A DNA stretch of 64,000 nt from Pseudomonas mucidolens (GTDB taxonomy: Bacteria > Pseudomonadota > Gammaproteobacteria > Pseudomonadales > Pseudomonadaceae), in NCBI RefSeq assembly GCF_900106045.1, contig NZ_LT629802.1:62001-126000 (forward strand), read 5' to 3'. Under the pieces are notes generated by a model. The model was not told where the DNA came from, searched no databases, and was given only the letters and a program-made list of their open reading frames with translations. Shown one piece after another: positions 46,781-55,749 of this stretch. Every line of letters starts with the position of its first letter. Within the stretch, counting starts at the first letter, position 1. Position numbers and translations under genes: made by a program.

Positions 46781-47991
46781 TGAGCAAGTTCATGGATTGG
46801 GTGGATGCGCGCTTTCCCGCCACCAAAATGTGGGAAGACCATCTCAGCAAGTATTACGCTCCGAAGAACTTCAACTTCTTCTATTTCTTTGGCTCCCTGG
46901 CATTGCTGGTACTGGTCAACCAGATCGTAACCGGTGTCTGGCTGACGATGAGCTATACCCCGTCGGCGGAAGAAGCCTTCGCCTCCGTCGAATACATCAT
47001 GCGTGATGTCGAGTACGGCTCGATCCTGCGCCTGCTGCACTCCACTGGCGCTTCGGCGTTCTTCATTGTGGTCTATCTGCACATGTTCCGTGGCTTGCTC
47101 TACGGCTCGTACCAGAAGCCTCGTGAGCTGGTGTGGGTGTTTGGCATGCTGATCTACCTGGCGCTGATGGCCGAAGCCTTCATGGGCTACCTGCTGCCGT
47201 GGGGTCAGATGTCCTACTGGGGAGCACAGGTGATCATCTCGCTGTTCGGTGCGATCCCGGTCATCGGCAACGACCTGACCCAGTGGATCCGTGGTGACTA
47301 CCTGATTTCCGGTATCACCCTGAACCGGTTTTTCGCCTTGCATGTGGTGGCCCTGCCCATCGTGATCCTCGGCCTGGTGGTGCTGCACATCCTGGCGTTG
47401 CACGAAGTCGGCTCGAACAACCCGGACGGCGTGGACATCAAGAAGCACAAGGACGAGAACGGTATTCCGCTGGACGGCATTCCTTTCCATCCGTACTACA
47501 CCGTGAAAGATATCGTCGGCGTGGTGGTGTTCCTGTTCGTGTTCTGCTCGATTGTGTTCTTCTTCCCGGAAATGGGCGGCTATTTCCTCGAAAAACCGAA
47601 CTTTGAACAGGCGAACGCCTTCAAGACGCCGGAACATATTGCCCCGGTCTGGTACTTCACGCCGTTCTACGCGATTTTGCGCGCGATCCCCGACAAACTC
47701 CTGGGCGTGATCGCGATGGGGGCGGCCATTGCGGTGCTGTTCGTGTTGCCATGGCTCGACCGCAGTCCGGTCAAGTCCATGCGCTACAAGGGCTGGATGA
47801 GCAAGATCTGGCTGTGGGTGTTCTGCATTTCGTTCGTGATCCTGGGTGTGCTGGGCGTATTGGCACCGACTCCAGGCCGCACGCTGCTGTCGCAGGTCTG
47901 CACCTTCCTGTACTTCGCCTACTTCATTCTGATGCCGTTCTACACCCGGCTCGAGAAGACAAAACCGGTTCCGGAAAGGGTGACTGGCTGA
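46780..47991 (+). CDS. petB: Cytochrome b of the bc1 complex
   Basis: A 403-residue cytochrome b with eight or nine membrane helices. Haem ligands are in RLLHSTGASAFFIVVYLHMF and HVVALPIVILGLVVLHILAL. The Qo-site PEWY-type motif is seen here as TPEHIAPVWYFTPFYAI, with the E-H-I-A-P-V-W-Y form. It is coupled on both sides by 1-bp overlaps with petA and petC. Confidence 0.97.
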   Translation: MSKFMDWVDARFPATKMWEDHLSKYYAPKNFNFFYFFGSLALLVLVNQIVTGVWLTMSYTPSAEEAFASVEYIMRDVEYGSILRLLHSTGASAFFIVVYLHMFRGLLYGSYQKPRELVWVFGMLIYLALMAEAFMGYLLPWGQMSYWGAQVIISLFGAIPVIGNDLTQWIRGDYLISGITLNRFFALHVVALPIVILGLVVLHILALHEVGSNNPDGVDIKKHKDENGIPLDGIPFHPYYTVKDIVGVVVFLFVFCSIVFFFPEMGGYFLEKPNFEQANAFKTPEHIAPVWYFTPFYAILRAIPDKLLGVIAMGAAIAVLFVLPWLDRSPVKSMRYKGWMSKIWLWVFCISFVILGVLGVLAPTPGRTLLSQVCTFLYFAYFILMPFYTRLEKTKPVPERVTG

Positions 47992-48770
47992 TGAAAAAAT
48001 TATTCGCTGCATTGATTCTTGCTGCCCTGCCGGCTCTGTCGTTTGCCGCCGGCTCAGGCGTGGAACTGGAAAAAGTCGACATCGACGTTTCTGACAAGGC
48101 TGCTATGCAAGACGGCGCCCGTACGTTCGCCAACTACTGCATGGGTTGCCACAGCGCCAAGTTCCAGCGTTACGAGCGTGTCGCCGACGACTTGGGAATT
48201 CCCCATGAGCTGATGCTCGAAAACCTGGTGTTTACCGGGGCCAAGATCGGCGACCACATGAACATCGGCATGCAATCCGACGATGCCAAGGCCTGGTTCG
48301 GCGCTGCTCCGCCTGACCTGACCCTGGTGGCGCGTGTGCGTGGCACCGATTGGCTCTATGGCTATCTGAAGTCGTTCTACGAAGATCCGACGCGTCCCTG
48401 GGGTGTGAACAACAAGGTCTTCCCGAACGTCGGCATGCCTAACGTGCTGGTCGGCCTGCAAGGTCGCCAGGTAATAGGCTGCAAACAGGTGCAGGTCGTT
48501 GAAGACGGCAAGAAGCAATATGACCCGTTGACCGGCACGCCTCTGACCCATGAAGCGTGTGATCAACTGACCATCGTGCCCAAGTCCGGTACTCTGAACG
48601 AAGAGCAGTTCGACGAGAAGGTCAAGAACCTGGTGACCTTCCTGGCCTATTCGGCCAACCCGGTGAAGCTGGAGCATCAGCGCATCGGTACCTACGTGTT
48701 GCTGTACCTGGCTTTCTTCTTCGTATTCGCCTATTTGCTCAAGCGTGAATACTGGAAGGATGTGCATTGA
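47991..48770 (+). CDS. petC: Cytochrome c1
   Basis: A 259-residue cytochrome c1. The signal peptide (MKKLFAALILAALPALSFAA) is followed by the haem site CMGCH (C50, C53, H54). The Met-ligand region is GAAPPDLTLVARVRG. A C-terminal anchor (YVLLYLAFFFVFAYLL) and basic end (KREYWKDVH) close the protein. The start ATG at 47991 overlaps the petB stop by one base (TGATG). It is last in the pet operon. A long structured element follows before sspA. Confidence 0.97.
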   Translation: MKKLFAALILAALPALSFAAGSGVELEKVDIDVSDKAAMQDGARTFANYCMGCHSAKFQRYERVADDLGIPHELMLENLVFTGAKIGDHMNIGMQSDDAKAWFGAAPPDLTLVARVRGTDWLYGYLKSFYEDPTRPWGVNNKVFPNVGMPNVLVGLQGRQVIGCKQVQVVEDGKKQYDPLTGTPLTHEACDQLTIVPKSGTLNEEQFDEKVKNLVTFLAYSANPVKLEHQRIGTYVLLYLAFFFVFAYLLKREYWKDVH

Positions 48771-48799
48771 TCCAAGCGTAGGCAATTGCTGTTAATCTT

Positions 48800-48880
48800 G
48801 CGCGCCCAGCGACATCTCTGAACAGGTAACGATCTGGTTGATCCAGGTGTTACGGGAGATGCTCACTGGGCGCGCTCGTT
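48800..48880 (+). other. Long nested hairpin between petC and sspA
   Basis: Four nested inverted segments stack into one stem: GCGCGCCCAG with CTGGGCGCGC, CATCTC with GAGATG, GTAAC with GTTAC, and ATCTGG with CCAGGT (one G-U pair). A TCGTTTTT follows (48876-48883). It spans 76 bases of stem-loop. It may be the pet terminator, a processing site between pet and ssp mRNAs, or a regulatory RNA; the weak T-tract fits partial read-through into sspA. Confidence 0.65.
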
Positions 48881-48920
48881 TTTGAGCTTTCCATAATTTC
48901 AACAAGCGAGGAGGACCGCC

Positions 48921-49538
48921 ATGGGCGTGACCAACCGGTTGGCCTGTTACTCCGACCCCGCCGACCACTATTCCCACCGAGTACGTATCGTACTGGCCGA
49001 GAAGGGTGTCAGCGCCGAGATCATCAGCGTGGAGGCCGGTCGACAGCCGCCGAAACTGATCGAAGTGAACCCTTACGGCAGCTTGCCCACCCTGGTCGAT
49101 CGTGACCTGGCGTTGTGGGAGTCGACCGTGGTGATGGAATATCTGGATGAGCGTTACCCGCATCCGCCTTTGCTGCCGGTGTATCCGGTGGCGCGTGCCA
49201 ACAGCCGTCTGCTGATCCATCGGATCCAGCGTGACTGGTGTGGCCTGGTGGATGTGATACTGGATTCACGCAGCAAAGAAGCTGCCCGGGTTCAGGCACG
49301 CAAGGAATTGCGTGAAAGCCTGACTGGGGTTTCGCCATTGTTTGCGGATAAACCTTTTTTCCTCAGTGAGGAACAAAGCCTGGTGGATTGCTGCCTATTA
49401 CCCATACTCTGGCGTTTGCCGATTCTGGGCATTGAACTGCCGCGGCCTGCCAAGCCGCTGCTTGACTACATGGAGCGCCAGTTTGCGCGTGAGGCTTTCC
49501 AGGCGAGTTTGTCTGGCGTCGAACGCGACATGCGCTAA
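48921..49538 (+). CDS. sspA: Stringent starvation protein A
   Basis: A 205-residue glutathione-S-transferase-fold protein without GST activity, which binds RNA polymerase with sigma70. The N-terminal thioredoxin-like domain has [20 protein letters not shown] and [20 protein letters not shown]. The C-terminal helical domain has [20 protein letters not shown]. The order petC-sspA-sspB is standard in Pseudomonas. GAGGAGGACC is a strong ribosome binding site before the ATG. Confidence 0.96.
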   Translation: MGVTNRLACYSDPADHYSHRVRIVLAEKGVSAEIISVEAGRQPPKLIEVNPYGSLPTLVDRDLALWESTVVMEYLDERYPHPPLLPVYPVARANSRLLIHRIQRDWCGLVDVILDSRSKEAARVQARKELRESLTGVSPLFADKPFFLSEEQSLVDCCLLPILWRLPILGIELPRPAKPLLDYMERQFAREAFQASLSGVERDMR

Positions 49539-49555
49539 GGCTTAAGGAGCCGTTG

Positions 49556-49975
49556 ATGAACTCCAGTCGACCTTATCTGGTCCGCGCGCTCTACGAGTGG
49601 ATTGTGGATAACGATTGCACCCCGCACATGCTGGTCAATTCCGAGTTTCCTGCGGTGCAGGTGCCACAAGGTTTTGCCAGCGATGGACAGATTGTCCTGA
49701 ACGTTTCACCGAGTGCTGTGCGACAACTGCACATGGACAATGAAGCGGTCAGTTTTGAAGGGCGTTTTGGCGGTGTACCGCACACGCTCTATGTGCCTGT
49801 TGGCGCCATCCTGGGGATTTATGCCCGTGAGAATGGGCAGGGCATGGTGTTTGATCTGGAGGCGTCTCTTGAAGATGACGAAGCGATCGAACTCGAAAGT
49901 GACGATGATCTGCCACCGCCGGATTCCGAGCCACCGCGTCCAACCGGCCGGCCGAGTCTGAAAGTGGTCAAGTGA
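49556..49975 (+). CDS. sspB: ClpXP adaptor / stringent starvation protein B
   Basis: A 139-residue adaptor that delivers ssrA-tagged peptides to ClpXP. The N-terminal tag-binding domain reads RPYLVRALYEWIVDNDCTPH and LNVSPSAVRQLHMDNEAVSF. An acidic linker (about 100-125) leads to the ClpX-binding tail RPSLKVVK. The ATG at 49556 is favoured over the in-frame TTG at 49553 because it is spaced well from AAGGAG. It lies 17 bp after sspA. Confidence 0.95.
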   Translation: MNSSRPYLVRALYEWIVDNDCTPHMLVNSEFPAVQVPQGFASDGQIVLNVSPSAVRQLHMDNEAVSFEGRFGGVPHTLYVPVGAILGIYARENGQGMVFDLEASLEDDEAIELESDDDLPPPDSEPPRPTGRPSLKVVK

Positions 49976-50004
49976 TAGAACACGAGCCTGTGGCGACGTG
50001 TTGA

Positions 50005-50036
50005 AAATGCCTCGGCTGTGCCGGGGCATTTTTTTG
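50005..50036 (+). terminator. sspAB terminator
   Basis: AATGCCTCGGC-TGT-GCCGGGGCATT followed by seven T residues, 30 bp after the sspB stop. Confidence 0.92.
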
Positions 50037-50064
50037 CGTGAAACAAAATCGTGCAGACTAAAAT

Positions 50065-50081
50065 GATCACCAACGGTGATC
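50065..50081. promoter_or_regulatory. Probable operator before the FadR-type regulator
   Basis: GATCACC-AAC-GGTGATC is a perfect 7-bp inverted repeat, 58 bp upstream of the regulator ATG. The position suits autoregulation. It shares only the GTAC flank (CGTACAAC) with the candidate operator at 51695. Confidence 0.5.
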
Positions 50082-50138
50082 GTACAACCGCCTTGGGCTA
50101 TGATGCTCGTTTATGATCGCCGAGATAGCTGACTGCCC

Positions 50139-50888
50139 ATGGAAAACTCCAACACTGTCCCGCGTATGCCCCGCAAGCGTCGCAGCCTTGCCCAGGAACT
50201 GGTCACGGTGTTGTCCGAGCAGATCCGTGACGGACAGCTCAAGCGCGGCGACAAGTTGCCCACCGAGTCGGCGATCATGGAAGCTCATGGGGTCAGTCGC
50301 ACGGTCGTACGTGAAGCGATCTCGCGATTGCAGGCGGCGGGGCAGGTGGAAACCCGTCACGGCATTGGCACATTCGTACTGGATACGCCCAGTCCCAGCG
50401 GGTTCCGCATTGATCCGGCCACTGTGGTGACATTGCGTGATGTGCTGGCGATTCTCGAACTGCGCATCAGCTTGGAAGTGGAGTCCGCTGGCCTGGCGGC
50501 CTTGCGGCGCAGTGACGAGCAACTGGCCGGCATGCGTGCCGCCCTCGATGCTCTGAACGAAAGCGCGGCGCATGCCAGTGATGCTGTAGCGTCGGACTTT
50601 CAGTTCCATTTGCAGATTGCCCTGTCGACCGGTAACCGTTATTTCACTGACATCATTACCCACCTGGGCACCAGCATTATTCCGCGTACGCGCTTGAACT
50701 CGGCGCGCCTGGCGCATGATGACCAGCAACACTACATGCAGCGCCTGAGCCGCGAACACGAAGAAATCTACGAAGCGATCGAGCGTCAGGATTCGGACGC
50801 GGCGCGGGCGGCGATGCGCTTGCATCTGACGAACAGCCGGGAGCGGCTGCGCCAGGCCCATGAGGAGGCGCAAGCGCAGCGCGGTTGA
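50139..50888 (+). CDS. FadR-subfamily GntR regulator of the galactarate cluster
   Basis: A 249-residue FCD-type GntR regulator. The N-terminal winged helix is at about 15-80 (SLAQELVTVLSEQIRDGQL, TESAIMEAHGVSRTVVREAI, HGIGTFVL). A C-terminal all-helical FCD ligand-binding domain (about 95-235) contains the metal/ligand residues D..FH in ASDFQFHLQIALSTGN and H in SREHEEIYEAIERQD. Its position before kdgD, a sugar-acid dehydrogenase, gudP and garD suggests it senses a hexarate or its product. In Pseudomonas such regulators are often named gudR; I do not assign the symbol. Two candidate operators flank the cluster. Confidence 0.88.
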   Translation: MENSNTVPRMPRKRRSLAQELVTVLSEQIRDGQLKRGDKLPTESAIMEAHGVSRTVVREAISRLQAAGQVETRHGIGTFVLDTPSPSGFRIDPATVVTLRDVLAILELRISLEVESAGLAALRRSDEQLAGMRAALDALNESAAHASDAVASDFQFHLQIALSTGNRYFTDIITHLGTSIIPRTRLNSARLAHDDQQHYMQRLSREHEEIYEAIERQDSDAARAAMRLHLTNSRERLRQAHEEAQAQRG

Positions 50889-50889
50889 G

Positions 50890-51335
50890 TCATCGGTTGA
50901 TAGTCAGCGAAACCGGCTCCGAGTTGATCGGCACGCTGGACTCTGCGCTGGCTTGATCGCGCAGTAGCGTCGTTTGGTTCGCGAACGGCTCCAAAGCGGA
51001 TTTAGGCACTTTGACTTCAAGGTGCTTCAATTGCTCGTATTGCCCTTCATCTCCTCCGCCGGCGGTGGAGCGCTACGCCACTCACTCGCCATAACCCCGT
51101 TCTCTTTTGCGCCAGACCAGGTCGGAATTGTCGGGTCTGGTCCCAGGATTGCGTACACCGAGCCCTCGGGTAAAAGCTTGGCGGTGTTGGGGATGCGGAG
51201 TATCAGAGGCCCAGTGAAAGTGGCAAGGCTGATCTCTGCCGGGTCAAAGGGGCCGCTGATAGGGTATTGAGGCCGGGAGCTGGATTTTCCATGATGAATT
51301 TTCCTGGGGTTGCCGTCGTAGCGGCAGAGGTTCAA
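50890..51335 (-). pseudogene. Frameshifted hypothetical gene between the regulator and kdgD
   Basis: Two minus-strand frames read as one decayed protein. The upstream frame (51335 down to 51027) gives RPQYPISGPFDPAEISLATF and LLPEGSVYAILGPDPTIPTW, then a stop. The downstream frame (from about 51072 to the stop at 50890) gives GGGDEGQYEQLKHLEVKVPK and SVPINSEPVSLTINR. They meet in a C/G-rich stretch near 51050-51075, where a one-base shift would join them. There is no good start or ribosome binding site; an upstream in-frame stop lies at 51369. Family unknown to me. A sequencing error in the run is an alternative. Confidence 0.45.
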
Positions 51336-51406
51336 CTCAGGCGCCAGGCTTCTGGTTCCTGAGCAGATTTATCCTTCCCTCCGATTTGCTCTTAAATTGT
51401 CAGAAA

Positions 51407-51604
51407 TCATAGTTTCGTCAAACGGTCCCAACCGCCCGGGTCCAGGCTCCACTTCAGGGCAAAGGCGTATCGGCTTTTAACCCTTAAGCAACAAATACGG
51501 ACTCCATCCTCACCAATCATGCGTCCAGTACATTCACGTCCTGGCGGCGCCGCGGTGTTCCAAACACTGTCCTGGAGAGGGCGGTCCAACAGAAAATGGC
51601 TCAA
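51407..51604 (-). other. Possible upstream fragment of the decayed gene
   Basis: A 65-codon open frame (ECTGRMIGEDGVRICCLRVK, RYAFALKWSLDPGGWDRLTK) ends at 51407, upstream of the broken gene on the same strand. It has protein-like composition but no clear ribosome binding site. It may be part of the same decayed gene, a short separate gene or chance. The rest of 51605-51694 shows nothing. Confidence 0.25.
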
Positions 51605-51694
51605 TCCTGACTGATCAACATTGCGCCGCAGGCGCCATCGTTCAGCAAAATTCTGCCTCGCAGAGCGAAAGACAGTTGACGAATATTTTTATAG

Positions 51695-51713
51695 TTGTAC
51701 GATGACGTACGAC
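51695..51713. promoter_or_regulatory. Probable operator of the galactarate genes
   Basis: TTGTACGATGACGTACGAC holds the inverted repeat GTACG-ATGA-CGTAC, 47 bp upstream of kdgD. GntR/FadR-family operators often have a TNGTNNNACNA form, which this broadly fits. It is probably where the FCD regulator controls the catabolic genes. Confidence 0.55.
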
Positions 51714-51759
51714 ATGAACGATCAATGAATGATTGTCTTTAATCCAGGGTGTTCGAATA

Positions 51760-52671
51760 ATGAATCCACAAGAACTGAAGTCCATCCTCTCTCACGGCCT
51801 GCTGTCTTTCCCCGTGACCGATTTCAACGCGCAAGGTGATTTCCACCAGGCGGGTTATATCAAGCGTCTGGAGTGGCTGGCACCTTACGGCGCCTCGGCT
51901 TTGTTCGCCGCTGGCGGCACCGGTGAGTTTTTCTCGCTGGCGGCCAGTGAATATTCCCAGGTGGTAAAGACCGCAGTCGACACCTGTGCCACCAGCGTGC
52001 CAATCCTCGCCGGTGTCGGCGGTTCCACGCGCCAGGCTATCGAGTATGCGCAGGAGGCCGAGCGTCTGGGGGCCAAAGGTCTGTTACTGCTGCCGCATTA
52101 CTTGACTGAAGCCAGCCAGGACGGCGTCGCCGCCCACGTTGAGGCGGTGTGCAAATCGGTAAACATCGGTGTGGTGGTCTACAACCGCAACGTCTGCCGC
52201 CTGACCGCGCCGCTGCTGGAGCGCCTGGCCGAAACTTGCCCGAACTTGATTGGCTACAAAGATGGCCTGGGCGATATCGAACTGATGGTTTCGATCCGCC
52301 GTCGTCTCGGTGATCGTTTCAGCTACCTGGGCGGGCTGCCGACCGCAGAGGTTTACGCCGCTGCCTACAAGGCCTTGGGTGTGCCGGTGTACTCCTCGGC
52401 GGTATTCAACTTCATTCCAAAAACCTCGATGGATTTTTACCACGCCGTTGCCCGGGAAGATTACGCCACAGTCGACAAGATCATCGACGACTTCTTCCTG
52501 CCTTACCTCGACATTCGTAACCGCAAAGCCGGTTATGCGGTGAGTATCGTCAAGGCCGGCGCCAAAATCGTCGGCTACGACGCCGGTCCAGTGCGTACGC
52601 CGCTGACCGATCTGCTGCCGGAAGAATACGAAGCCCTGGCCGCGCTGATCGACAAGCAAGGCCCGCAATAA
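51760..52671 (+). CDS. kdgD: 5-dehydro-4-deoxyglucarate dehydratase
   Basis: A 303-residue DapA-superfamily enzyme that dehydrates and decarboxylates 5-keto-4-deoxyglucarate to 2,5-dioxopentanoate. The Schiff-base lysine is K167 in [10 protein letters not shown]. The partner tyrosine is in GVVVYNRNV (Y141). The N-terminal GGTGEFFSL is the family's substrate loop. The start [20 protein letters not shown] is the usual KdgD N-terminus, preceded by CAGGGTGTTCGAATA. It takes the product of GarD. A terminator-like hairpin separates it from the next gene. Confidence 0.94.
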   Translation: MNPQELKSILSHGLLSFPVTDFNAQGDFHQAGYIKRLEWLAPYGASALFAAGGTGEFFSLAASEYSQVVKTAVDTCATSVPILAGVGGSTRQAIEYAQEAERLGAKGLLLLPHYLTEASQDGVAAHVEAVCKSVNIGVVVYNRNVCRLTAPLLERLAETCPNLIGYKDGLGDIELMVSIRRRLGDRFSYLGGLPTAEVYAAAYKALGVPVYSSAVFNFIPKTSMDFYHAVAREDYATVDKIIDDFFLPYLDIRNRKAGYAVSIVKAGAKIVGYDAGPVRTPLTDLLPEEYEALAALIDKQGPQ

Positions 52672-52682
52672 CTTTTACCTAC

Positions 52683-52710
52683 AAGGCCGCTGAGAAATCA
52701 GCGGCCTTTT
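52683..52710 (+). terminator. Intra-operon terminator between kdgD and the dehydrogenase
   Basis: AAGGCCGCTGA-GAAA-TCAGCGGCCTTTT is a perfect 11-bp stem with a GAAA tetraloop and T-tract, starting 12 bp after the kdgD stop. It ends 17 bp before the next GTG. It has all marks of an intrinsic terminator, so the downstream gene is read less often or has its own signal. Confidence 0.88.
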
Positions 52711-52727
52711 GCGTCAGGAGAAGATTC

Positions 52728-54173
52728 GTGTCCCACGTCCAACGTTACGAAAACTACATCAACGGCCAATGGGTGGCCGGCGCTGACTATTGCGTCAACC
52801 TCAACCCGTCGGAGTTGTCCGATGTCATTGGTGAATACGCCAAGGCCGACGTCGCTCAAGTCAACGCCGCCATCGATGCGGCCCGCGCCGCCTTTGCGGC
52901 CTGGTCGACCTCTGGTATCCAGGCTCGTCATGATTCGCTGGATAAAGTCGGCAGCGAAATCCTCGCCCGCCGCGAAGAACTCGGTACTCTGCTGGCCCGG
53001 GAAGAAGGCAAGACCTTGCCCGAAGCCATCGGTGAGGTGACTCGCGCCGGTAACATCTTCAAGTTCTTTGCCGGTGAATGCCTGCGCTTGTCCGGCGATT
53101 ATCTGCCGTCAGTACGTCCGGGCGTTAACGTCGAAGTCACCCGCGAAGCCTTGGGTGTCGTTGGCTTGATCACCCCGTGGAATTTCCCGATTGCGATTCC
53201 TGCCTGGAAAATCGCCCCCGCCCTGGCCTACGGCAACTGCGTGGTACTCAAGCCTGCCGATCTGGTGCCCGGCTGTGCCTGGGCGCTGGCGGAGATCATC
53301 TCGCGCGCCGGTTTCCCCGACGGTGTGTTCAACCTGGTGATGGGCAGCGGGCGTGTTGTCGGCGATGCGCTGGTCCAGAGCCCGAAGGTCGATGGCATCA
53401 GCTTTACCGGCTCCGTCGGCGTCGGCCGCCAGATTGCTGTCAGCTGTGTGTCGCGTCAGGCCAAGGTGCAACTGGAAATGGGCGGCAAAAACCCGCAGAT
53501 CATCCTCGACGATGCCGACCTCAAACTGGCTGTCGAGCTGTCGGTACAGAGTGCGTTCTACTCCACCGGCCAGCGTTGCACGGCGTCCAGTCGCTTTATC
53601 GTGACGGCCGGGATTCATGACCGGTTCGTCGAGGCCATGGCGCAGCGGATGAAGTCGATCAAGGTCGGTCATGCCTTGAAAAGCGGCACCGATATCGGCC
53701 CGGTCGTTTCCCAGGCGCAATTGGAGCAGGACCTGAAATACATCGACATCGGCCAGAGCGAAGGTGCGCGGTTGGTGAGCGGTGGTGGTGTGGTGACGTG
53801 CGACACCGAAGGTTACTACCTGGCGCCGACGCTGTTTGCTGACAGCGAAGCCGCCATGCGAATCAGCCGTGAAGAGATTTTCGGCCCGGTGGCCAACGTG
53901 GTGCGGGTGGCGGATTACGACGCGGCACTGGCGATGGCCAACGACACCGAGTTTGGTCTGTCGGCAGGCATTGCCACCACCTCGCTGAAGTACGCCAACC
54001 ACTTCAAGCGCCACTCCCAGGCCGGGATGGTGATGGTCAACCTGCCAACGGCCGGTGTGGATTATCACGTTCCGTTCGGTGGTCGCAAGGGTTCATCCTA
54101 CGGTTCGCGTGAGCAAGGTCGCTATGCGCAAGAGTTCTACACCGTGGTGAAAACCAGCTACATCGGTTCGTAA
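52728..54173 (+). CDS. 2,5-dioxovalerate (alpha-ketoglutarate semialdehyde) dehydrogenase
   Basis: A 481-residue NAD(P)-dependent aldehyde dehydrogenase. Catalytic Cys284 is in GQRCTASSRF, Glu250 in VQLEMGGKNP and Asn152 in TPWNFPIAIP. Rossmann glycines are in FTGSVGVGRQ. The context (directly after kdgD, before a sugar-acid importer and GarD) makes it the enzyme oxidising 2,5-dioxopentanoate to 2-oxoglutarate. The start is a GTG at 52728, with AGGAG 8 bases upstream. The hairpin at 52683-52710 ends just before this ribosome binding site. Confidence 0.93.
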   Translation: MSHVQRYENYINGQWVAGADYCVNLNPSELSDVIGEYAKADVAQVNAAIDAARAAFAAWSTSGIQARHDSLDKVGSEILARREELGTLLAREEGKTLPEAIGEVTRAGNIFKFFAGECLRLSGDYLPSVRPGVNVEVTREALGVVGLITPWNFPIAIPAWKIAPALAYGNCVVLKPADLVPGCAWALAEIISRAGFPDGVFNLVMGSGRVVGDALVQSPKVDGISFTGSVGVGRQIAVSCVSRQAKVQLEMGGKNPQIILDDADLKLAVELSVQSAFYSTGQRCTASSRFIVTAGIHDRFVEAMAQRMKSIKVGHALKSGTDIGPVVSQAQLEQDLKYIDIGQSEGARLVSGGGVVTCDTEGYYLAPTLFADSEAAMRISREEIFGPVANVVRVADYDAALAMANDTEFGLSAGIATTSLKYANHFKRHSQAGMVMVNLPTAGVDYHVPFGGRKGSSYGSREQGRYAQEFYTVVKTSYIGS

Positions 54174-54181
54174 CACGCATT

Positions 54182-54203
54182 GCCCCCGTTATGGGGGCTT
54201 TTT
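54182..54203 (+). terminator. Terminator after the dehydrogenase
   Basis: GCCCCCGTTATGGGGGC followed by TTTTT, 9 bp after the stop. It separates kdgD-dehydrogenase from gudP-garD. Confidence 0.88.
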
Positions 54204-54207
54204 CTCT

Positions 54208-54306
54208 GTAGGAGCGAGCTCGCTCGCGAAAAACGTCAACGATTACGCGGGCATTCAGGATGCCCGCGGCGCCTTTGAGTTTTTCGCGAGCAAGCTCGCT
54301 CCTACG
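54208..54306. repeat. REP doublet (REPIN)
   Basis: Arms GTAGGAGCGAGCTCGCTCGC and GCGAGCAAGCTCGCTCCTAC flank a core with its own hairpin, GCGGGCATTC-AGG-ATGCCCGC. The left arm has lost the TT of GCTTGC, making it GAGCTCGC. It lies in the gap between the terminator and gudP. Confidence 0.88.
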
Positions 54307-54371
54307 GGGGCGGCACCACGCCACACATAACAATTACCCGCAAAAAAAATAATTAGTGGGAGTACCTCTAC

Positions 54372-55736
54372 ATGCAAGCGACCAAGCCCACGCACGTCCG
54401 TTATTTGATCCTGCTCATGCTGTTTTTGGTGACCACGATCAATTATGCCGACCGCGCGACTATCGCGATTGCGGGTTCCAGCCTGCAAAAAGACCTCGGC
54501 ATCGACGCGGTCACCCTCGGTTACATTTTCTCTGCATTCGGATGGGCCTACGTGGCCGGGCAAATTCCCGGTGGCTGGCTGCTGGATCGTTTCGGTTCGA
54601 AAAAAGTCTACGCCCTGAGCATCTTCACCTGGTCGCTGTTTACCGTGCTGCAAGGCTATGTGGGGGAGTTCGGCATCTCCACCGCCGTGGTGGCGCTGTT
54701 CATGCTGCGCTTTTTGGTGGGTTTGGCAGAAGCGCCATCCTTTCCCGGCAACGCGCGCATCGTGGCTGCGTGGTTCCCGACTGCCGAGCGCGGTACGGCG
54801 TCGGCAATCTTCAACTCGGCGCAGTACTTCGCTACCGTGTTGTTCGCGCCGCTGATGGGGTGGATCGTTTATAGCTATGGCTGGCAGCACGTGTTTATCG
54901 TGATGGGGGTGATTGGCATCGTGTTCTCGATGATCTGGCTGAAAGTCATCTACAGTCCGCGCCAACACCCGATGATTAACGAAGCCGAGTTCAAGCACAT
55001 CGCTGAGAACGGCGCGATGGTCGACATGGATCAGGACAAGGCCAAGGATAAGCAATCCGACGGGCCGAAATGGGATTACATCCGCCAGTTGCTGACCAAC
55101 CGCATGATGCTCGGTGTGTACCTGGGCCAATACTGCATCAACGGCATCACTTACTTTTTCCTGACCTGGTTCCCGGTGTACCTGGTGCAGGACCGCGGCA
55201 TGACCATCCTCAAGGCCGGCTTCATCGCCTCGCTGCCGGCCATCTGCGGGTTTATCGGTGGCGTACTCGGCGGAGTGATTTCCGATTACCTGTTGCGCAA
55301 AGGTCATTCCCTGACGTTTGCGCGCAAGGCACCGATCATTGCCGGGCTGCTGGTCTCCAGTAGCATCATTGCCTGCAACTACGTCGATGTTGAATGGATG
55401 GTGGTGGGCTTCATGGCCTTGGCCTTCTTCGGCAAGGGCGTTGGCGCGCTGGGTTGGGCGGTGGTTTCCGACACCTCGCCGAAACAAATCGCCGGTTTGA
55501 GCGGGGGGTTGTTCAACACCTTCGGTAACCTGGCGTCGATTACCACGCCGATTGTCATCGGCTACATCATCAGCACCACCGGCTCGTTCAAGTGGGCGTT
55601 GGTATTTGTCGGCGCCAACGCGCTGGTGGCGGTGTTCAGCTACCTGGTGATCGTCGGCCCGATCAAGCGCGTGGTGCTCAAGGAGCCGCCGAGCAACGGC
55701 GCCGCAGTGACGAATCTTTCCCAAGCGCATTCCTGA
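54372..55736 (+). CDS. gudP: MFS hexarate (glucarate/galactarate) importer
   Basis: A 454-residue, 12-helix proton symporter of the ACS/GudP branch of the MFS. The N-terminal span [20 protein letters not shown] carries the family's NYADR motif. The loop between helices 2 and 3 reads [13 protein letters not shown], and [20 protein letters not shown] follows. A central basic loop precedes [20 protein letters not shown]. Such carriers bring in glucarate or galactarate, and garD directly downstream fits. GGGAG precedes the ATG. Confidence 0.92.
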   Translation: MQATKPTHVRYLILLMLFLVTTINYADRATIAIAGSSLQKDLGIDAVTLGYIFSAFGWAYVAGQIPGGWLLDRFGSKKVYALSIFTWSLFTVLQGYVGEFGISTAVVALFMLRFLVGLAEAPSFPGNARIVAAWFPTAERGTASAIFNSAQYFATVLFAPLMGWIVYSYGWQHVFIVMGVIGIVFSMIWLKVIYSPRQHPMINEAEFKHIAENGAMVDMDQDKAKDKQSDGPKWDYIRQLLTNRMMLGVYLGQYCINGITYFFLTWFPVYLVQDRGMTILKAGFIASLPAICGFIGGVLGGVISDYLLRKGHSLTFARKAPIIAGLLVSSSIIACNYVDVEWMVVGFMALAFFGKGVGALGWAVVSDTSPKQIAGLSGGLFNTFGNLASITTPIVIGYIISTTGSFKWALVFVGANALVAVFSYLVIVGPIKRVVLKEPPSNGAAVTNLSQAHS

Positions 55737-55749
55737 AGGGGGCCGTGTG

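Noticed and set aside
46729..48012. A 427-codon open frame opposite petB
   Set aside because: It is antisense to cytochrome b, with a highly skewed His/Gln/Arg composition and no family motif.
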